From Aurantibacter crassamenti (GTDB taxonomy: Bacteria > Bacteroidota > Bacteroidia > Flavobacteriales > Flavobacteriaceae), in contig NZ_JAFBGM010000001.1 in assembly GCF_016811105.1 (NCBI RefSeq), positions 2,943,714 to 3,007,713 on the forward strand: a stretch of 64,000 nucleotides of DNA, in the 5' to 3' direction. The position numbers were made by a program, and so were the translations under genes. Shown in pieces: positions 18,916 to 28,380 of the stretch (within the stretch, counting starts at the first letter, position 1; every line of letters begins with the position of its first letter). Under the pieces are notes generated by a model, which saw only the letters and a list, made by a program, of their open reading frames with translations, did no database searches and was not told the origin of the DNA.

Positions 18916-19515
18916 ATGGCTCAGTACAGGAATTTTGAAGAATACAATATAGAAGCTACTAATGAAATCAAAGATCGTTTTTCAAAGATAATTGATGAGT
19001 TAGGTGAAGATGTTACCAGAGAAGGTTTATTGAAAACTCCAGAGCGAGCGGCAAAAGCTATGTTATTTTTAACGCAAGGTTATGAGCAAGATCCTGTTGA
19101 GATTCTAAAGGGCGCCATGTTTAAAGAAGAATACGATGACATGGTAATTATAAAAGATATTGAAGTTTATTCGCTTTGTGAGCATCATATGTTACCATTC
19201 TTTGGAAAAGCTCATATAGCGTATATTCCGAATGGACAAATTGTTGGGTTAAGTAAAATTCCAAGAATCGTTGACGTTTTCGCTCGAAGGCTACAGGTAC
19301 AAGAACGCTTAACTCATGATATTTTGGAATGTATTAATACTACTTTAAAACCACAGGGAGTAGCAGTTGTTATTGAAGCTTCACACATGTGTATGATGAT
19401 GCGTGGTGTTCAAAAGCAGAATTCAGTAACTACAACTTCTGGCTTTCGTGGTCAATTTGAGAAGATAGAAACACGTAACGAGTTTTTGAAATTAATAAGT
19501 TCGGACTTGTCGTAA
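18916..19515 (+). CDS. folE: GTP cyclohydrolase I
   Basis: A 199-residue FolE that converts GTP to 7,8-dihydroneopterin triphosphate, the first step of tetrahydrofolate and pterin synthesis. Zinc ligands are Cys88 and His91 ([10 protein letters not shown]) and Cys159 (HMCMMMRG). [12 protein letters not shown] near the C-terminus is the family's substrate-site signature. The gene appears to be monocistronic. Confidence 0.97.
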   Translation: MAQYRNFEEYNIEATNEIKDRFSKIIDELGEDVTREGLLKTPERAAKAMLFLTQGYEQDPVEILKGAMFKEEYDDMVIIKDIEVYSLCEHHMLPFFGKAHIAYIPNGQIVGLSKIPRIVDVFARRLQVQERLTHDILECINTTLKPQGVAVVIEASHMCMMMRGVQKQNSVTTTSGFRGQFEKIETRNEFLKLISSDLS

Positions 19516-19619
19516 AGTTTAGATCAGTTTTAATACCGAGGTTAAAAGCATAGTTTTCAATACATAATATTCTGGCATCTTATTTGCTTTTATTTGTTTT
19601 GAACACTAACTTTAGATTT

Positions 19620-19931
19620 ATGTCAAAAGAAAAAGACAACAAAACACGCAACCTATTTCTTGGTTTATTATTAGATGCTGTGGGTATGGCTTCCTATTTT
19701 ATTCCCGGTATCGGTGCTTTTTCAGATATTATTTGGGCACCAATTTCTGCTTGGATTATGACCCGTATGTATAAAGGTAAAGCAGGGCAAACTGCTGGTG
19801 CAATTACTTTTTTGGAGGAGCTAATGCCAGGACTTGATATATTACCAACCTTTACAATAATGTGGTTTTATACGTACGTATTCAAGAATGCAAAACAAAA
19901 GAAAAAAATCATTGATATTGATCCTGATTAA
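19620..19931 (+). CDS. Small conserved membrane protein
   Basis: A 103-residue protein starting at the ATG at 19620 (an in-frame TTG 12 codons upstream gives an unconvincing hydrophobic extension). It has two to three membrane segments, LFLGLLLDAVGMASYFIPGI and a stretch around ILPTFTIMWFYTYVF, and a lysine-rich C-terminus. I do not recognise a functional family. It sits alone between folE and the sulfite dehydrogenase genes. Confidence 0.7.
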   Translation: MSKEKDNKTRNLFLGLLLDAVGMASYFIPGIGAFSDIIWAPISAWIMTRMYKGKAGQTAGAITFLEELMPGLDILPTFTIMWFYTYVFKNAKQKKKIIDIDPD

Positions 19932-19989
19932 TATCAAAAACAACGCTTAGTCTACTATCATACGCATAAAAATTTGCTAAATTTATGCT

Positions 19990-21216
19990 ATGAATTTTAA
20001 ACGTAGAAACTTTCTAAAGAAAGCCACTTTGGGTTCTTTAGCAACCGTAATAGGTGCAGATATTGTTTATGGTGAGTTAATGCCAAAAAACTATAAACCA
20101 TTAGCACTGCAAGATCCAGACCCCTTTAAGTTATTTCATAAAGATGCTGATATGACTGTGCTTAATAGTAAGCCATGGAATATAGAAGCGAAAGCACATT
20201 TATTAGACGATAAGGTTACTCCAAATAAATTTATGTTCATTCGTAATAATGGTTTGATTCCGGAAAATATAGATGCTGAAAGTTGGACCTTAACTTTTGA
20301 TGGAGAATCGGTAAAAAACACCAAAACCTATACTTTAGCTGAATTAAAATCAAAGTTTAAGCAATATTCGTATCAGCTAACACTAGAATGTGGCGGTAAT
20401 GGTCGAAGCGAATTCAACCCACCAGCAAAAGGGAATCAATGGACGATTGGTGCGGTTTCTTGTGCTACATGGACGGGAGTTCGTTTAAAAGATGTTTTAG
20501 CTGATGTTGGAATAAAAGACGATGCAAAATATATTGGTTATCACGCAGCCGATGTGCATTTAAGTAGAGATCCCGAAAAGGAACCTATTTCAAGAGGAGC
20601 ACCAATTGCAAAAGCAATGCAAGAAGAAACTCTATTGGCTTTTGAAATGAATGGTGAGGCAATTCCGCTTGCCCATGGTTTTCCGTTACGCTTAATAGCA
20701 GGTGGATGGCCAGCCTCAGTTTCTGGAAAATGGCTAAAAAGAATTAGTATAAGAAATATAATTCATGATGGTGCAAAAATGGGGGGTAGCTCTTATCGCG
20801 TGCCATGTAAACCAGTAGCACCGGGTGAAAAAGTAAAAGACGAAGATATGTGCATCATTGAATCGATGCCTGTAAAATCTTTAATTACTTATCCCAAAAC
20901 AGGTGCAATTTTGTCTGAAGGGCAAAAATTAAATATTCGCGGTCATGCATGGGCCGGTGAGCTTGAAGTGTCAAAAATGGAATACTCAATAGATTTTGGA
21001 AGCACCTGGCATTTATGTACTTTAGAAAAACCAGTCAACCGCCTTGCATGGCAACATTTTGCTGCAGCGATAGAATTTCCTCAAAAAGGATACTATGAAG
21101 TTTGGGCGCGAGCCACAGATTCTCAAGGTAAAAGTCAACCCATGCTTTTACCAGGTTGGAACCCTAAAGGGTATTTAAACAATGCTAGTCATAGAATTGC
21201 AATAAAAATAGCTTAG
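19990..21216 (+). CDS. Sulfite oxidase family molybdopterin oxidoreductase (SorA-like)
   Basis: A 408-residue protein with a Tat-like N-terminus (RRNFLKKA) and the sulfite oxidase fold: molybdopterin domain about 60-270 with the Mo-ligand Cys134 in LECGGNGRSEF, then a C-terminal Mo-co dimerisation domain (about 290-405). Expected to oxidise sulfite to sulfate, or a related sulfoxide-type substrate, in the periplasm. Its stop codon abuts the ATG of a membrane-anchored cytochrome c, the natural electron acceptor. With a sulfatase 10 kb away, a sulfur link is possible but loose. Confidence 0.88.
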   Translation: MNFKRRNFLKKATLGSLATVIGADIVYGELMPKNYKPLALQDPDPFKLFHKDADMTVLNSKPWNIEAKAHLLDDKVTPNKFMFIRNNGLIPENIDAESWTLTFDGESVKNTKTYTLAELKSKFKQYSYQLTLECGGNGRSEFNPPAKGNQWTIGAVSCATWTGVRLKDVLADVGIKDDAKYIGYHAADVHLSRDPEKEPISRGAPIAKAMQEETLLAFEMNGEAIPLAHGFPLRLIAGGWPASVSGKWLKRISIRNIIHDGAKMGGSSYRVPCKPVAPGEKVKDEDMCIIESMPVKSLITYPKTGAILSEGQKLNIRGHAWAGELEVSKMEYSIDFGSTWHLCTLEKPVNRLAWQHFAAAIEFPQKGYYEVWARATDSQGKSQPMLLPGWNPKGYLNNASHRIAIKIA

Positions 21217-21654
21217 ATGAGTGATAAAAACACCACCGAAAAACGGATTAGAAAAAGCTATCGATTCTTAATTGTGATTTGTGCAATTGCTTTAATTGCT
21301 GGAATAATTGCATTGTATTTTGGTGGGCCGACTGAAGAAACATCAGAAATAGGTGATGATCCAAGTGAAAATTTAGAATCTGATATTAATCATTCAGGGT
21401 TTATTGAAGATGAAGGCGTGCAAACCGTTATAAATAATTGCACTACATGTCACGCTGCAGAATTGGTAACGCAAAATAAAATGACAAAGGAAGGGTGGTT
21501 GGCCACTATTCGGTGGATGCAAGAGTCACAAAATTTATGGGACCTTGGTGACAATGAAGCTATCATTTTGAATTACCTCGCTAAAAATTATGCCCCTGAA
21601 GATACCGGGCGAAGGCCTGCCTTAAAAGATATAGAGTGGTATGCTTTAAAGTAG
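21217..21654 (+). CDS. Membrane-anchored monoheme cytochrome c (SorB-like)
   Basis: A 145-residue protein with one N-terminal membrane anchor (about 17-37), an acidic linker, and a single heme-binding CTTCH at residues 75-79. Met101, or Met89, could be the sixth iron ligand. It follows the SorA-like gene with no spacing, so the two are translated together. The most likely job is to accept electrons from the molybdoenzyme and pass them to the respiratory chain. Confidence 0.88.
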   Translation: MSDKNTTEKRIRKSYRFLIVICAIALIAGIIALYFGGPTEETSEIGDDPSENLESDINHSGFIEDEGVQTVINNCTTCHAAELVTQNKMTKEGWLATIRWMQESQNLWDLGDNEAIILNYLAKNYAPEDTGRRPALKDIEWYALK

Positions 21655-21697
21655 ATTTATTATAATTCTTAGCTGTCACACATCAAAAAATACTTAC

Positions 21698-22408
21698 TTG
21701 AAAATACTTACTTGGAATTGCAATGGCGCATTAAGGAACAAAATAGAATATTTAGATTTCTACAAAGCTGACATATACATTATTCAAGAATGTGAAAACC
21801 CAGCAAAAGCTAAGCATAAGGATTATTCTGAATGGGCATCAAATTATCTTTGGATAGGAGATAATAAAAATAGAGGAATTGGAATTTTTGCTAAGTCGAA
21901 CATAACTTTAGAAAAACTTGATTGGTCCGATACTTATCAAAATCACAAGGTAAAGCACTTTTTACCTTGTTCTGTAAATAGTGATTTTATTTTATTAGCT
22001 GTATGGACTCACAACAATAATTCACCAACATTTGGATACATCGGACAACTATGGAAGTATCTTCAAATTAACAAATCAAGATTAAAAAATTGCTTCGTTA
22101 TTGGTGATTTTAACAGTAATAAAAATTGGGACAAATGGGATAGATGGTGGAATCACTCAGATGTTGTTTCTGAATTAAATGAAATTGGAATTACAAGTTT
22201 ATATCACCAATATTCAAATGAAAAGCAGGGAGAAGAATCTAAACCAACATTTTTTCTTCAACGCAAAATAGAAAAGGCATATCATATTGACTATGTTTTT
22301 ACAAGTTTAAAATTTGTAAATCGTTTAATACAATTGGAAATTGGAGAAGTAAATAAATGGATAAAAATAAGTGACCATCTGCCAATAATTTGCACCTTTG
22401 ACAACTAA
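21698..22408 (+). CDS. Endonuclease/exonuclease/phosphatase family protein
   Basis: A 236-residue EEP-fold protein: N-terminal MKILTWNCNG (metal Asn), IIQECE (metal Glu), VIGDFNSN (Asp/Asn) and the C-terminal SDHLPI His. The start is a TTG at 21698, because the family's MKILTWNCN begins there and no ATG is near. The substrate may be DNA (exodeoxyribonuclease III-like) or a phosphoester. It lies downstream of the sorAB pair without an obvious functional link. Confidence 0.85.
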   Translation: MKILTWNCNGALRNKIEYLDFYKADIYIIQECENPAKAKHKDYSEWASNYLWIGDNKNRGIGIFAKSNITLEKLDWSDTYQNHKVKHFLPCSVNSDFILLAVWTHNNNSPTFGYIGQLWKYLQINKSRLKNCFVIGDFNSNKNWDKWDRWWNHSDVVSELNEIGITSLYHQYSNEKQGEESKPTFFLQRKIEKAYHIDYVFTSLKFVNRLIQLEIGEVNKWIKISDHLPIICTFDN

Positions 22409-22501
22409 TATTTTGAAATTTAATGATTACAATAAACGTATTAGATTGTAAGTTTTTATGCTGTTTAGTGACAAAAATTCTAACAAATAATACTCACGGT
22501 T

Positions 22502-23377
22502 TTGGAAAAATATGTTGACGGATTTATCGCTTCAATTTCAGGAAGTTTTAATTGGACATTGAAGTCAATTCTTTTTGAGGTGCCGTGGTATACCAATTTT
22601 TTCTGGGGAATTGTAGTCATTTCACTAATTGTTTATGGTTTAGAAATCTTATTTCCATGGCGAAAAAATCAATCTATTATAAGAAAAGATTTTTGGTTGG
22701 ATGCTTTTTATATGTTTTTCAACTTTTTTGTGTTCGCAATAGTTATAAGTGGCTTTTATAAAATTCTAGAATTATTTTTTATTGATTTAGGACTAACAAT
22801 GAATAGCCTCGCCATAATAGATCTTTCAACTTTGGCCAGTTGGGCGCAATTACTGCTGTTTTTTATAGTACTAGATTTTGTACAATGGGTGACACATATA
22901 GTATTGCATACCAATAAATTTCTGTGGCAATTTCATCAAATTCATCATTCTGTAAAAGAAATGGGATTTGCAGCGCACATGCGATACCACTGGATGGAGA
23001 ACGTTATTTATAAGCCTTTAAAAACACTTGGAGTTATGTTATTGGGTGGTTTTGAACCTGAGCAAGCAATAATAGTCCATTTTATTGCTGTTTCTATTGG
23101 TCATCTAAATCATTCAAATATCAAACTAAGTTGGGGACCCTTAAAGTATATTATTAATAACCCAGTAATGCACTTGTACCATCATGCTTATGAAATTCCG
23201 GAAGGTAAAAATGGAATTAATTATGGAATAAGTTTAAGCCTTTGGGACTATATATTTAAAACAAATTACATTCCTGAAGATAGTGGAACTATAACTTTAG
23301 GATTTCCCGGCGATGAAAAAGTACCACCGGGTTTCCTTAAGCAATTGTTTTATGGTTTTCGTAAAAACAAAAACTAG
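22502..23377 (+). CDS. Sterol desaturase/fatty acid hydroxylase family protein
   Basis: A 291-residue integral membrane di-iron protein. Four or five membrane segments are followed by histidine clusters: HIVLH, FHQIHH, HMRYHW, HLNHSN and LYHHAYE. The start appears to be TTG at 22502 (no ATG in the first 90 codons fits). It would hydroxylate or desaturate a lipid. A second member of the same superfamily lies at 44.6 kb. Confidence 0.87.
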   Translation: MEKYVDGFIASISGSFNWTLKSILFEVPWYTNFFWGIVVISLIVYGLEILFPWRKNQSIIRKDFWLDAFYMFFNFFVFAIVISGFYKILELFFIDLGLTMNSLAIIDLSTLASWAQLLLFFIVLDFVQWVTHIVLHTNKFLWQFHQIHHSVKEMGFAAHMRYHWMENVIYKPLKTLGVMLLGGFEPEQAIIVHFIAVSIGHLNHSNIKLSWGPLKYIINNPVMHLYHHAYEIPEGKNGINYGISLSLWDYIFKTNYIPEDSGTITLGFPGDEKVPPGFLKQLFYGFRKNKN

Positions 23378-23393
23378 TTCAATTTTAAATATA

Positions 23394-23963
23394 CTATTCT
23401 ACAGTTACTGTAAAAGTTTGAACAACGTCGGTCTCACCACCTGCATCAGCTAAGGTACCATCGTTCGGTTTTTTAGGTTCATGACGTAATGTAATCTGTA
23501 GTGTTCCAGTTCCAGCTTCTCCAGTAGTTAAAGTAAACGCAATTCCAATTGGATTACCATCAGCATCTTCGTCATTATATGCTGTACTCGCAACTGAGCC
23601 AGAAGTAACAAAGATAAATTGATGTTCATCTGCTTCTTCTGCAACCTCTTCCGTTATATCTTCAGCTGGAGTTTCAGTTTCATTTAATAATTCAATACTA
23701 CCACTATATACAGTACTTGCAGTTAAATTTCCTGAAACTTCTACCACAGGGTCATTAGGGCCATCACCATCTAAATCTTGCGATTGTAATGTAATTGTAG
23801 GTACACCACTTGCAGATAAAGTAACGTTCATGGTAGTTATAATTTCCTCCTCATTTACAACTTCTGGATTTTCATCATCATCTGAGCAAGAAGTAAGACT
23901 TGTGAAAACAATTAAGAATGTAGTCGATAAAATTGTGCTGTTAAATATGTTCTTTTTTCTCAT
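23394..23963 (-). CDS. Lipoprotein following a TonB-dependent receptor
   Basis: A 189-residue lipoprotein (SLTSC-SDDDE). The mature N-terminus is very acidic and DxDGD-like calcium-type motifs occur (DLDGDGPND, NDEDADGNP). The C-terminal half looks beta-rich, ending VVQTFTVTVE. It lies 15 bases after the receptor gene, so it is probably its surface or periplasmic partner. The function is not recognisable; a ligand-capturing lipoprotein is the simplest guess. Confidence 0.75.
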   Translation of the reverse strand: MRKKNIFNSTILSTTFLIVFTSLTSCSDDDENPEVVNEEEIITTMNVTLSASGVPTITLQSQDLDGDGPNDPVVEVSGNLTASTVYSGSIELLNETETPAEDITEEVAEEADEHQFIFVTSGSVASTAYNDEDADGNPIGIAFTLTTGEAGTGTLQITLRHEPKKPNDGTLADAGGETDVVQTFTVTVE

Positions 23964-23978
23964 TTTAGTTATTTGTAT

Positions 23979-26378
23979 TTAGTATTTAAAATTAAATTGT
24001 ACTATAAAATTGCGACCCAAATCGTCGGCGAAATATCGCTGACGATTTAAATAATCACGGTACGCTGTATTTAATAAATTATTGACCGTTAAACTTACTT
24101 GCAATTGATTTTTTTGTCCAATAGGAAATTGCATTTTTGAGTAAGCGGACAACAGGTGATAGGCTGGGGGTGTAGTATTTATTTGCAATAAAACATCTTG
24201 TTGTTGTTCTGGTGAAAAAACGATAATGTCTTCGGGAAATTCATTTTGACGAAATACATAATTACTCTCCAGTGAAATTTCAAAATCAGACCATTTTGGT
24301 CGATTAAAAGAAACTTTATTCCGAAAATTAGCTGCAGGAATATTTATCAAGGCCTTGTCAAAATCTAAATCTTTGCCTTTCACCAATGAAAATTTATGAC
24401 TTGTACTCCAGTTCTTCCAAAAATTAGAATAGATGGAGGCGTCAAAGCCTACAATTCTAGCCGTTGTTTGCCTGTATGACCAAACTGGAAATGCCCCTCG
24501 AAGCGTAAATTCAACCCCTGTTGGTTCCAACAAAATGAAATCACTTAAAAAATTTACATAGGGTTCAAACGAATAAGCCCATAAATCATAATCAGCTTCT
24601 TTGGAAACTGAAAACTTGTGTGAGGTTTCACTTTTTATTCGCAAATCACCCAATTCAATTCGAGCCGCTGAGTGATGCAAACCGTCGCTAAAAAGTTCAG
24701 ACGGGTTTGGCGCACGTTGGCCAAGAGCATAATTAAATCGAAGAGTTGATGAATTATCAACCTGATATTCCATTCCCAAGGTGCCAGATAAGTTATGATA
24801 ATCAAATATTGGGTTTGTAAGCAACTGTGTACCCAAATCATCAATTACAATATCCTGAAATTGTTCATCATATCCACGTTCTTCCCACCGCGATGTACGG
24901 TAGAATTTCTTGGCATCAATACGATTATAATCATAGCGTAAACCGCCATCTACAGTTAAATTATCGCTAAAACGATACTCTCCAATAAGAAATAGTCCAA
25001 CGTCATATTTCTTATAATCAGGTATCAATCTTCGCACACCGGTATCTGGATTTGCAAAATTATCTTGATACCGCCCCATTACACCAGTATGTAGCTTATA
25101 CTTATATTCTGAATCCCATTTAAAGTCACTTGAAAATGTATGTGTGGTTAAATCAAGGTCAATAGATGCTTTGTTTGCATCATCACCAACACGAATGTCA
25201 TACTCAAACCTTCTGTTTTTTTGAAAATCATATTGCACATTCAACTTGCCTAAACCTTGAAATCTTTTATAGAAATTAAGACTTCCGATATGATGTGCCA
25301 CTTCTTGTCGTGGACTTTCAATATCATAAGTGAAGGATTCGATAATTGCAGGTTCTTGGCTGTTAATACTTTGAATTAAGTCATCAACATTACCAATATG
25401 CGAAGCTCTTAAAATTGCTAAATCACTTTCAAAATAAGAGTACTTTACATTAAACCCCCAATTGAACAATAGTTTTCCAAAATTAATTTTACCGGCCTTT
25501 TCTTGACTAGATGTATTAGAGAGAATGTAATTTGGAGCTTCTCGATCTCCTAGACGCTTTAACGAACCTTGCCCTTTAATAAAAAAGCCATTTTCAAAAA
25601 CCTTTGTAAGTTCAGAACTAATATTACCACCCCTGCCATTGGTAACACCATTAATTACGGTTTTACCAAATAAAGTATCTTGTTCTTTAAATTTGGGTTG
25701 CTCAATGACAATAACACCCCCAATTGCATCGCCACCATATTGTAGCGCTGCTGCTCCTTTTATCACAGCAATTGAGCCAGAACCATTGATATCAATATTT
25801 GGTGCATGTTCTTCGCCCCATTCCATATCTTGCATTCGAACACCATCATTTAGAACAAGAACTCTACTACCATTTAGACCATGAATTGATGGTTTAACAA
25901 TATTAGCACCGGTATTCAATGATGAAACTCCATTGATTTCTTTAAGTGCATCACCAATACTTTGGCTACTATATTGTTCAATAGTTTCGAGTTTTAATGT
26001 TTGCTCTAATGCTGAATTAGTTTTATTCTGAATACTAGAACCAACAATCTTTACTTCTTCAAGTTCTTCTAAATGATGTTCTAAACTTATTTCTTGATAA
26101 GTATCACCATCAATTAAAACGGTAATTAATTTCGTTTTACATTCTTCATGATAGACCTCAAGTTCAATATAGCCATCACATAGGTTTTCAATTCGAAATT
26201 TACCATTCAAACCCGTAACAACAGATTTCGTTGTTCCTGTAAGTAACACGGTGGCATTATGCAACGGTGTATTATCGTGAAAGTCGATAATTTCACCTAA
26301 TAAAATGGAGTTGCAGTCTTGCGCATTAATGTTGCACGCAGCAATAATTGCGAACAACGCGATAGCGTACGTTCTCAT
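23979..26378 (-). CDS. TonB-dependent receptor, possibly ZnuD-like metal or heme receptor
   Basis: A 799-residue outer-membrane receptor: signal peptide, carboxypeptidase-regulatory-like domain (about 25-105), plug (about 125-235) with GLNGSRVLVLNDGVRMQDMEW, and a 22-strand-type barrel ending YFADDLGRNFIVQFNFKY. The plug's HGLNGSR...DGVRM pattern resembles the ZnuD group of zinc/heme receptors. No SusD is present, so it is not a polysaccharide-utilisation receptor. It is flanked by a small His-containing exported protein and a lipoprotein, forming a three-gene minus-strand locus. The ligand is inferred only. Confidence 0.85.
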   Translation of the reverse strand: MRTYAIALFAIIAACNINAQDCNSILLGEIIDFHDNTPLHNATVLLTGTTKSVVTGLNGKFRIENLCDGYIELEVYHEECKTKLITVLIDGDTYQEISLEHHLEELEEVKIVGSSIQNKTNSALEQTLKLETIEQYSSQSIGDALKEINGVSSLNTGANIVKPSIHGLNGSRVLVLNDGVRMQDMEWGEEHAPNIDINGSGSIAVIKGAAALQYGGDAIGGVIVIEQPKFKEQDTLFGKTVINGVTNGRGGNISSELTKVFENGFFIKGQGSLKRLGDREAPNYILSNTSSQEKAGKINFGKLLFNWGFNVKYSYFESDLAILRASHIGNVDDLIQSINSQEPAIIESFTYDIESPRQEVAHHIGSLNFYKRFQGLGKLNVQYDFQKNRRFEYDIRVGDDANKASIDLDLTTHTFSSDFKWDSEYKYKLHTGVMGRYQDNFANPDTGVRRLIPDYKKYDVGLFLIGEYRFSDNLTVDGGLRYDYNRIDAKKFYRTSRWEERGYDEQFQDIVIDDLGTQLLTNPIFDYHNLSGTLGMEYQVDNSSTLRFNYALGQRAPNPSELFSDGLHHSAARIELGDLRIKSETSHKFSVSKEADYDLWAYSFEPYVNFLSDFILLEPTGVEFTLRGAFPVWSYRQTTARIVGFDASIYSNFWKNWSTSHKFSLVKGKDLDFDKALINIPAANFRNKVSFNRPKWSDFEISLESNYVFRQNEFPEDIIVFSPEQQQDVLLQINTTPPAYHLLSAYSKMQFPIGQKNQLQVSLTVNNLLNTAYRDYLNRQRYFADDLGRNFIVQFNFKY

Positions 26379-26445
26379 AATTAATAAGTATAAATGAAAT
26401 AGAAATTATGCGCCAAATTAAAGGCTCATAAATAGGGGGTAGGAA

Positions 26446-26778
26446 CTAGGAGTCAGTTGGCGGACCTCTTAAAGAGAAATGAAGTTTTTGATATTTACTT
26501 AGGAAAAAATAGTTTGAAAATTGCTTTTCTTCTATTGGTGTAATTATACTGTAAGGGGTATTGTATTCAGTAATTACAAATTTTGTAGTGAAATGAAATT
26601 TTTGGTATTCGCAATTGAATTCTGCTTCATGAAGGTGAACAGTTTTCAAATCATCACAATCGATATCAACATGTTCATATAAAGCATGCGATAATTTTAC
26701 AGCAACAGGCAATTGTAGCGCGGCAACCAAAATAAGTGCAACAATACTTTTAATAAAATTAGTGCTGGAACTATCCAT
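26446..26778 (-). CDS. Small exported or membrane-anchored protein of the receptor locus
   Basis: A 110-residue protein with one N-terminal hydrophobic segment (about 11-27) and a soluble part containing several His, Asp and Cys residues in a short span (SHALYEHVDIDCDDLKTVHLHE). It is 67 bases upstream of the TonB receptor on the same strand. The metal-ligand-like residues would suit a metal uptake locus, but I do not recognise the family. Confidence 0.65.
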   Translation of the reverse strand: MDSSSTNFIKSIVALILVAALQLPVAVKLSHALYEHVDIDCDDLKTVHLHEAEFNCEYQKFHFTTKFVITEYNTPYSIITPIEEKQFSNYFFLSKYQKLHFSLRGPPTDS

Positions 26779-26795
26779 AGCGCAAAAGTAACCAA

Positions 26796-27113
26796 TTATT
26801 TGAATAGAAACCCAAGTCCCATACGACTTAACATTTTCTTCTCAAATTCCCAGAAAAATTTAAACTGACCTAAAAGCCATCCGTATATTACTAATAGTAT
26901 TTGATAAAAGGGAAATATCAGAAGTATTCGTAGCAGCCAGTAAAGAGCTCCACCAAACCAGGCATTTGCAAATGATTCCCTATTCAAACCAATCCATTCT
27001 AAAAAGGGCTTAGCTACAAAAACAGCAGAAGACCCAGTAATTGAGAATACGATAAAAATGATGATGAGTTGAAAATTTGAGGATACACCCCAACGTTCTT
27101 TTAGTTTTTCCAT
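26796..27113 (-). CDS. DUF6787-like small membrane protein
   Basis: A 105-residue protein with two membrane segments (about 18-36 and 58-82), a cytoplasmic N-terminus MEKLKERWGV and a basic C-terminus. It matches my recollection of the flavobacterial DUF6787 family; no function is known. It starts 25 bases after the stop of the upstream lipoprotein gene. Confidence 0.7.
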   Translation of the reverse strand: MEKLKERWGVSSNFQLIIIFIVFSITGSSAVFVAKPFLEWIGLNRESFANAWFGGALYWLLRILLIFPFYQILLVIYGWLLGQFKFFWEFEKKMLSRMGLGFLFK

Positions 27114-27138
27114 AGTTTTTACTGCGCTGCAAATATAT

Positions 27139-27600
27139 CTAAATACGTGGTAAAAATGGACCTAAACGCTGTCTGTATTTTCTTTGAAAGTAAATAAAGT
27201 AATTATATAGTTTATAATTTACTTCATACCCATAATCAATATGTGGACTATAATCAATTTGCAATTCATATAATCTTGAGTTGTATTGTTGCGGCTGCAA
27301 TACTCTTTGATTCCAATTGGTAACATAGATTTGATTTCTATTCTCTAGATATGATTGTGAATAATAGCCTTCTGGTTTTGCTATGCTTAGAAGCCAAGAA
27401 TTAAATCCGGGTTCAATAATTATTATTTCATATTCTGTTTCTTCATTTGCTATTTGAATAGTATCGCCGACTGTTTGGCTAAAAACAGCTTTTTCTTCAT
27501 CTGAAATATCAGGAAGGTTTTCTGCTTTTTTTGTGGTGCCACAGCTAATTACAAAAATTACTAGTGCGGTTGTCATTAAGAGTTTTATAGTCTTTTCCAT
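27139..27600 (-). CDS. DUF6146 family lipoprotein
   Basis: A 153-residue lipoprotein (VIFVISC-GTTKK) with a conserved tyrosine-rich C-terminal region (PEGYYSQSYLENRNQIYVTNWNQRV, then FIYFQRKYRQRLGPF), typical of DUF6146. The ATG at 27600 is preferred to the TTG at 27615, since the signal peptide begins MEKTIK. The function is unknown. It is next to DUF937 and DUF6787 genes and is likely core flavobacterial chromosome. Confidence 0.8.
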   Translation of the reverse strand: MEKTIKLLMTTALVIFVISCGTTKKAENLPDISDEEKAVFSQTVGDTIQIANEETEYEIIIIEPGFNSWLLSIAKPEGYYSQSYLENRNQIYVTNWNQRVLQPQQYNSRLYELQIDYSPHIDYGYEVNYKLYNYFIYFQRKYRQRLGPFLPRI

Positions 27601-27612
27601 AGTTTTAAGATA

Positions 27613-27648
27613 CAAAAAAACCGTCCACCAAAAAAGGAAGACGGTTTT
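27613..27648 (-). terminator. Terminator of the DUF937 gene
   Basis: The hairpin AAACCGTC/GACGGTTT (27618-27625 with 27640-27647) is followed on the minus strand by seven Ts. It sits 23 bases beyond the DUF937 stop and just before the DUF6146 start, separating the two transcripts. Confidence 0.85.
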
Positions 27649-27670
27649 GTATTATATATGAGTTGGAGAT

Positions 27671-28306
27671 TTATTTTCCGAAAAGTCCACCTAAAAGGCC
27701 ACCAATTCCTCCACTTTTTCCACCTAGAGCCATAGACGCTACGTCATCTAAGATACTACCATCACCATCTGAATCAAGAAAAGATTCGATAAGTGATTGT
27801 TGTTTATTAGCCGATTGTCCGCCACCCATTACGCTTCCTAATAAGTCACCAATACCATTAGCATCGCTTACATTACTTTGCTTAGTTTGTTTACCTAAAT
27901 AACCCATTAATAATGGAGCAGCTACTTTAAGAATTGTTCCAATAGTGCCAGCGTCCATACCTGACTTTGAACTTAATGCATTTTCAACCTGTGGTTGTTT
28001 ACCACCTAAAATATGACCTAAAATTCCAGCGCCATCATCCATAACAGATTGATCTACACCGCCGCCAAAAAGGCCACTTAAATTATCTAAAATTCCGCCG
28101 TCATGTTTTCCAGAAGAAAGTGCACTCATTAATCCTTGAGCACCTTCTGGTGTTGCTGCATTTTTTTTCATTGCTCCAAGCAATACAGGTAATGCCATAC
28201 TAAGCACGCTTCCTGTTTGATCGGTTGACTGGCCTGTTTGACCTGCCACACCGCTTATTAATTGTTTACCCATTGGGCTACTCAATAAATCTAATAATCC
28301 TGACAT
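27671..28306 (-). CDS. DUF937 domain protein (YidB-like)
   Basis: A 211-residue glycine- and leucine-rich protein typical of DUF937: MSGLLDLLSSPMGKQLISGV, repeated GGILDNL/GAGILGHILGG segments, and a C-terminal glycine tail GGIGGLLGGLFGK. DSDGDGSILDD resembles a calcium-binding loop. No signal peptide. The function is unknown; YidB-like proteins have been linked to cell-surface or stress phenotypes, but nothing here decides it. It has its own terminator. Confidence 0.85.
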   Translation of the reverse strand: MSGLLDLLSSPMGKQLISGVAGQTGQSTDQTGSVLSMALPVLLGAMKKNAATPEGAQGLMSALSSGKHDGGILDNLSGLFGGGVDQSVMDDGAGILGHILGGKQPQVENALSSKSGMDAGTIGTILKVAAPLLMGYLGKQTKQSNVSDANGIGDLLGSVMGGGQSANKQQSLIESFLDSDGDGSILDDVASMALGGKSGGIGGLLGGLFGK

Positions 28307-28380
28307 TATAATTAGTGTTTAAAATTGTATGCGTAATGTACAAAAAAAAATAAATAACATTCTTTGAGTACCAGCTAAAG

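Noticed and set aside
25639-25884. Plus-strand open frame opposite the TonB receptor
   Set aside because: Serine/proline-rich shadow frame antisense to the conserved plug domain; no family or start signal.
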